From Rhodospirillales bacterium (lineage in GTDB: Bacteria > Pseudomonadota > Alphaproteobacteria > UBA9219): a stretch of 6,317 bases of DNA. Position numbers and translations under genes: made by a program. The stretch's first letter is position 1. Every line of letters starts with the position of its first letter. Below, in pieces: positions 5,702-6,317 of this stretch. The notes beneath the pieces are model-generated. The model saw only the letters and a program-made list of their open reading frames with translations, made no database searches and had not been told where the DNA came from. Where the stretch lies: positions 1-6,317 of the forward strand of contig JAATFY010000059.1 of the NCBI GenBank assembly GCA_015654915.1, given 5' to 3'.

Positions 5702-6317
5702 AAACTACGCCGTCGGCCTTTTTCGAGGCGTGAAGCTTGGCGACGGTCGCCGTCGTGCTTTGGCCGTCCACCAGCTTGGCGAGAACAATTTGTCCACCCC
5801 AGCCTTGCACCAGATCGCCGCCGACCACCTTATCAACCGTGTAATCGGCGCCTTTGACGAGGATCGTGGGGCGAATGGCCTTGATAAGGTTGATGGGTGT
5901 GTCCTCGGTAAAGATAGCGATCTGATCGACATCGCTCAGCGAAGCCAGAACGGCGGCGCGGGAGGTTTCATCCTGTATCGGGCGGCCTTCGCCTTTCAGG
6001 CGCTTGACCGACGCATCGCTGTTGAGCCCGACAATCAGCTTGTCGCATGCCGCTTTCGCCTGCCGCAGAAGCGATATATGGCCCGGATGAAGCAGGTCGA
6101 AACATCCGTTCGTGAAACCGACCTTGAAGCCCTGCTTGCGCCAGCGTTCGGCGCGTTCGGAAGCCTGATCGATAGTAATAAGCTTTTCCTCGCTCTGGCG
6201 TGTCTGGTCATGCGCCAGCTCGCGGGCCAGTTCTTCGCGCGTGACGGTCGCCGTACCGATTTTGGCGACGACAACGGAGCCTGCAATATCAGCCAACGCC
6301 GCGCTGACGGCGGGGGA
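5700..6317 (-). CDS. hldE: Bifunctional heptose kinase/adenylyltransferase, C-terminal part (5' end beyond the window)
   Basis: HldE makes the LPS inner-core precursor: its N-terminal kinase phosphorylates heptose 7-phosphate at C1, and its C-terminal domain adenylylates heptose 1-phosphate to ADP-D-glycero-D-manno-heptose. Only 205 residues are inside the window. The frame stays open to the right edge and reads SPAVSAALADIAGSVVVAKI, so the TTG at 6296 is an internal leucine. Fragment residues 12-26 (AGSVVVAKIGTATVT) are the conserved end of the ribokinase-like domain, which shows the fused form rather than a separate adenylyltransferase. The adenylyltransferase follows: TNGCFD (69-74), the nucleotide-binding HPGH (77-80), GLNSD (97-101), KGADY (155-159) and DGQSTT near the end. 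All hallmark residues are intact. The full protein is usually about 480-490 residues. It is the first of the - strand genes seen here and suggests a Gram-negative cell with heptose-containing LPS. Confidence 0.95.
   Translation of the reverse strand, partial: SPAVSAALADIAGSVVVAKIGTATVTREELARELAHDQTRQSEEKLITIDQASERAERWRKQGFKVGFTNGCFDLLHPGHISLLRQAKAACDKLIVGLNSDASVKRLKGEGRPIQDETSRAAVLASLSDVDQIAIFTEDTPINLIKAIRPTILVKGADYTVDKVVGGDLVQGWGGQIVLAKLVDGQSTTATVAKLHASKKADGVV

Overview
This window looks like part of an alphaproteobacterial chromosome or metagenome contig. The backbone is GC-rich (about 60-67% in the stretches I counted by hand), the AlaRS and HldE sequences look alphaproteobacterial, and the dispersed-repeat element built on GTCATTCCG/CGGAATGAC boxes fits that class. 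No narrower taxonomy can be supported from the sequence alone.

Layout. Left (1-2552, + strand): alaS, alanyl-tRNA synthetase, missing only its N-terminal end, which lies beyond the left edge. Inside it, about 1910-2235 is a sharply AT-richer block with different codon choice but an intact reading frame, which looks like a recombined allele segment. Between alaS and the oppositely directed gene beyond it (2553-2779) sits a 147-bp composite palindrome (2606-2752). It has three hairpin modules closed by repeats of one ATTCCG/CGGAAT box, with a perfect 10-bp outer inverted repeat.

Right (6317 down to 2780, all - strand), in transcription order: the C-terminal part of hldE (ADP-heptose synthesis, runs off the right edge); 11 nt later a DUF3800-family gene of clearly lower GC; an AT-rich 243-bp gap; a GT4-family glycosyltransferase with an extra C-terminal region of about 115 residues; and, overlapping its stop codon (TGATG), a small membrane protein that is only the N-terminal cysteine-rich domain of a type IV prepilin peptidase, without the aspartyl-protease part.

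The gap between the DUF3800 gene and the glycosyltransferase holds a plausible + strand promoter. About 7 nt after its predicted start is a 69-nt sequence that can fold into a closed three-way junction, a candidate small structured RNA. hldE and the glycosyltransferase suggest a surface-polysaccharide or LPS locus. The DUF3800 gene and its AT-rich flank look like a later insertion between them. The likeliest new items are the composite palindrome, the candidate RNA, the alaS mosaic block and the protease-less prepilin-peptidase domain coupled to a glycosyltransferase. No mobile-element transposase, CRISPR array, tRNA or rRNA was seen.
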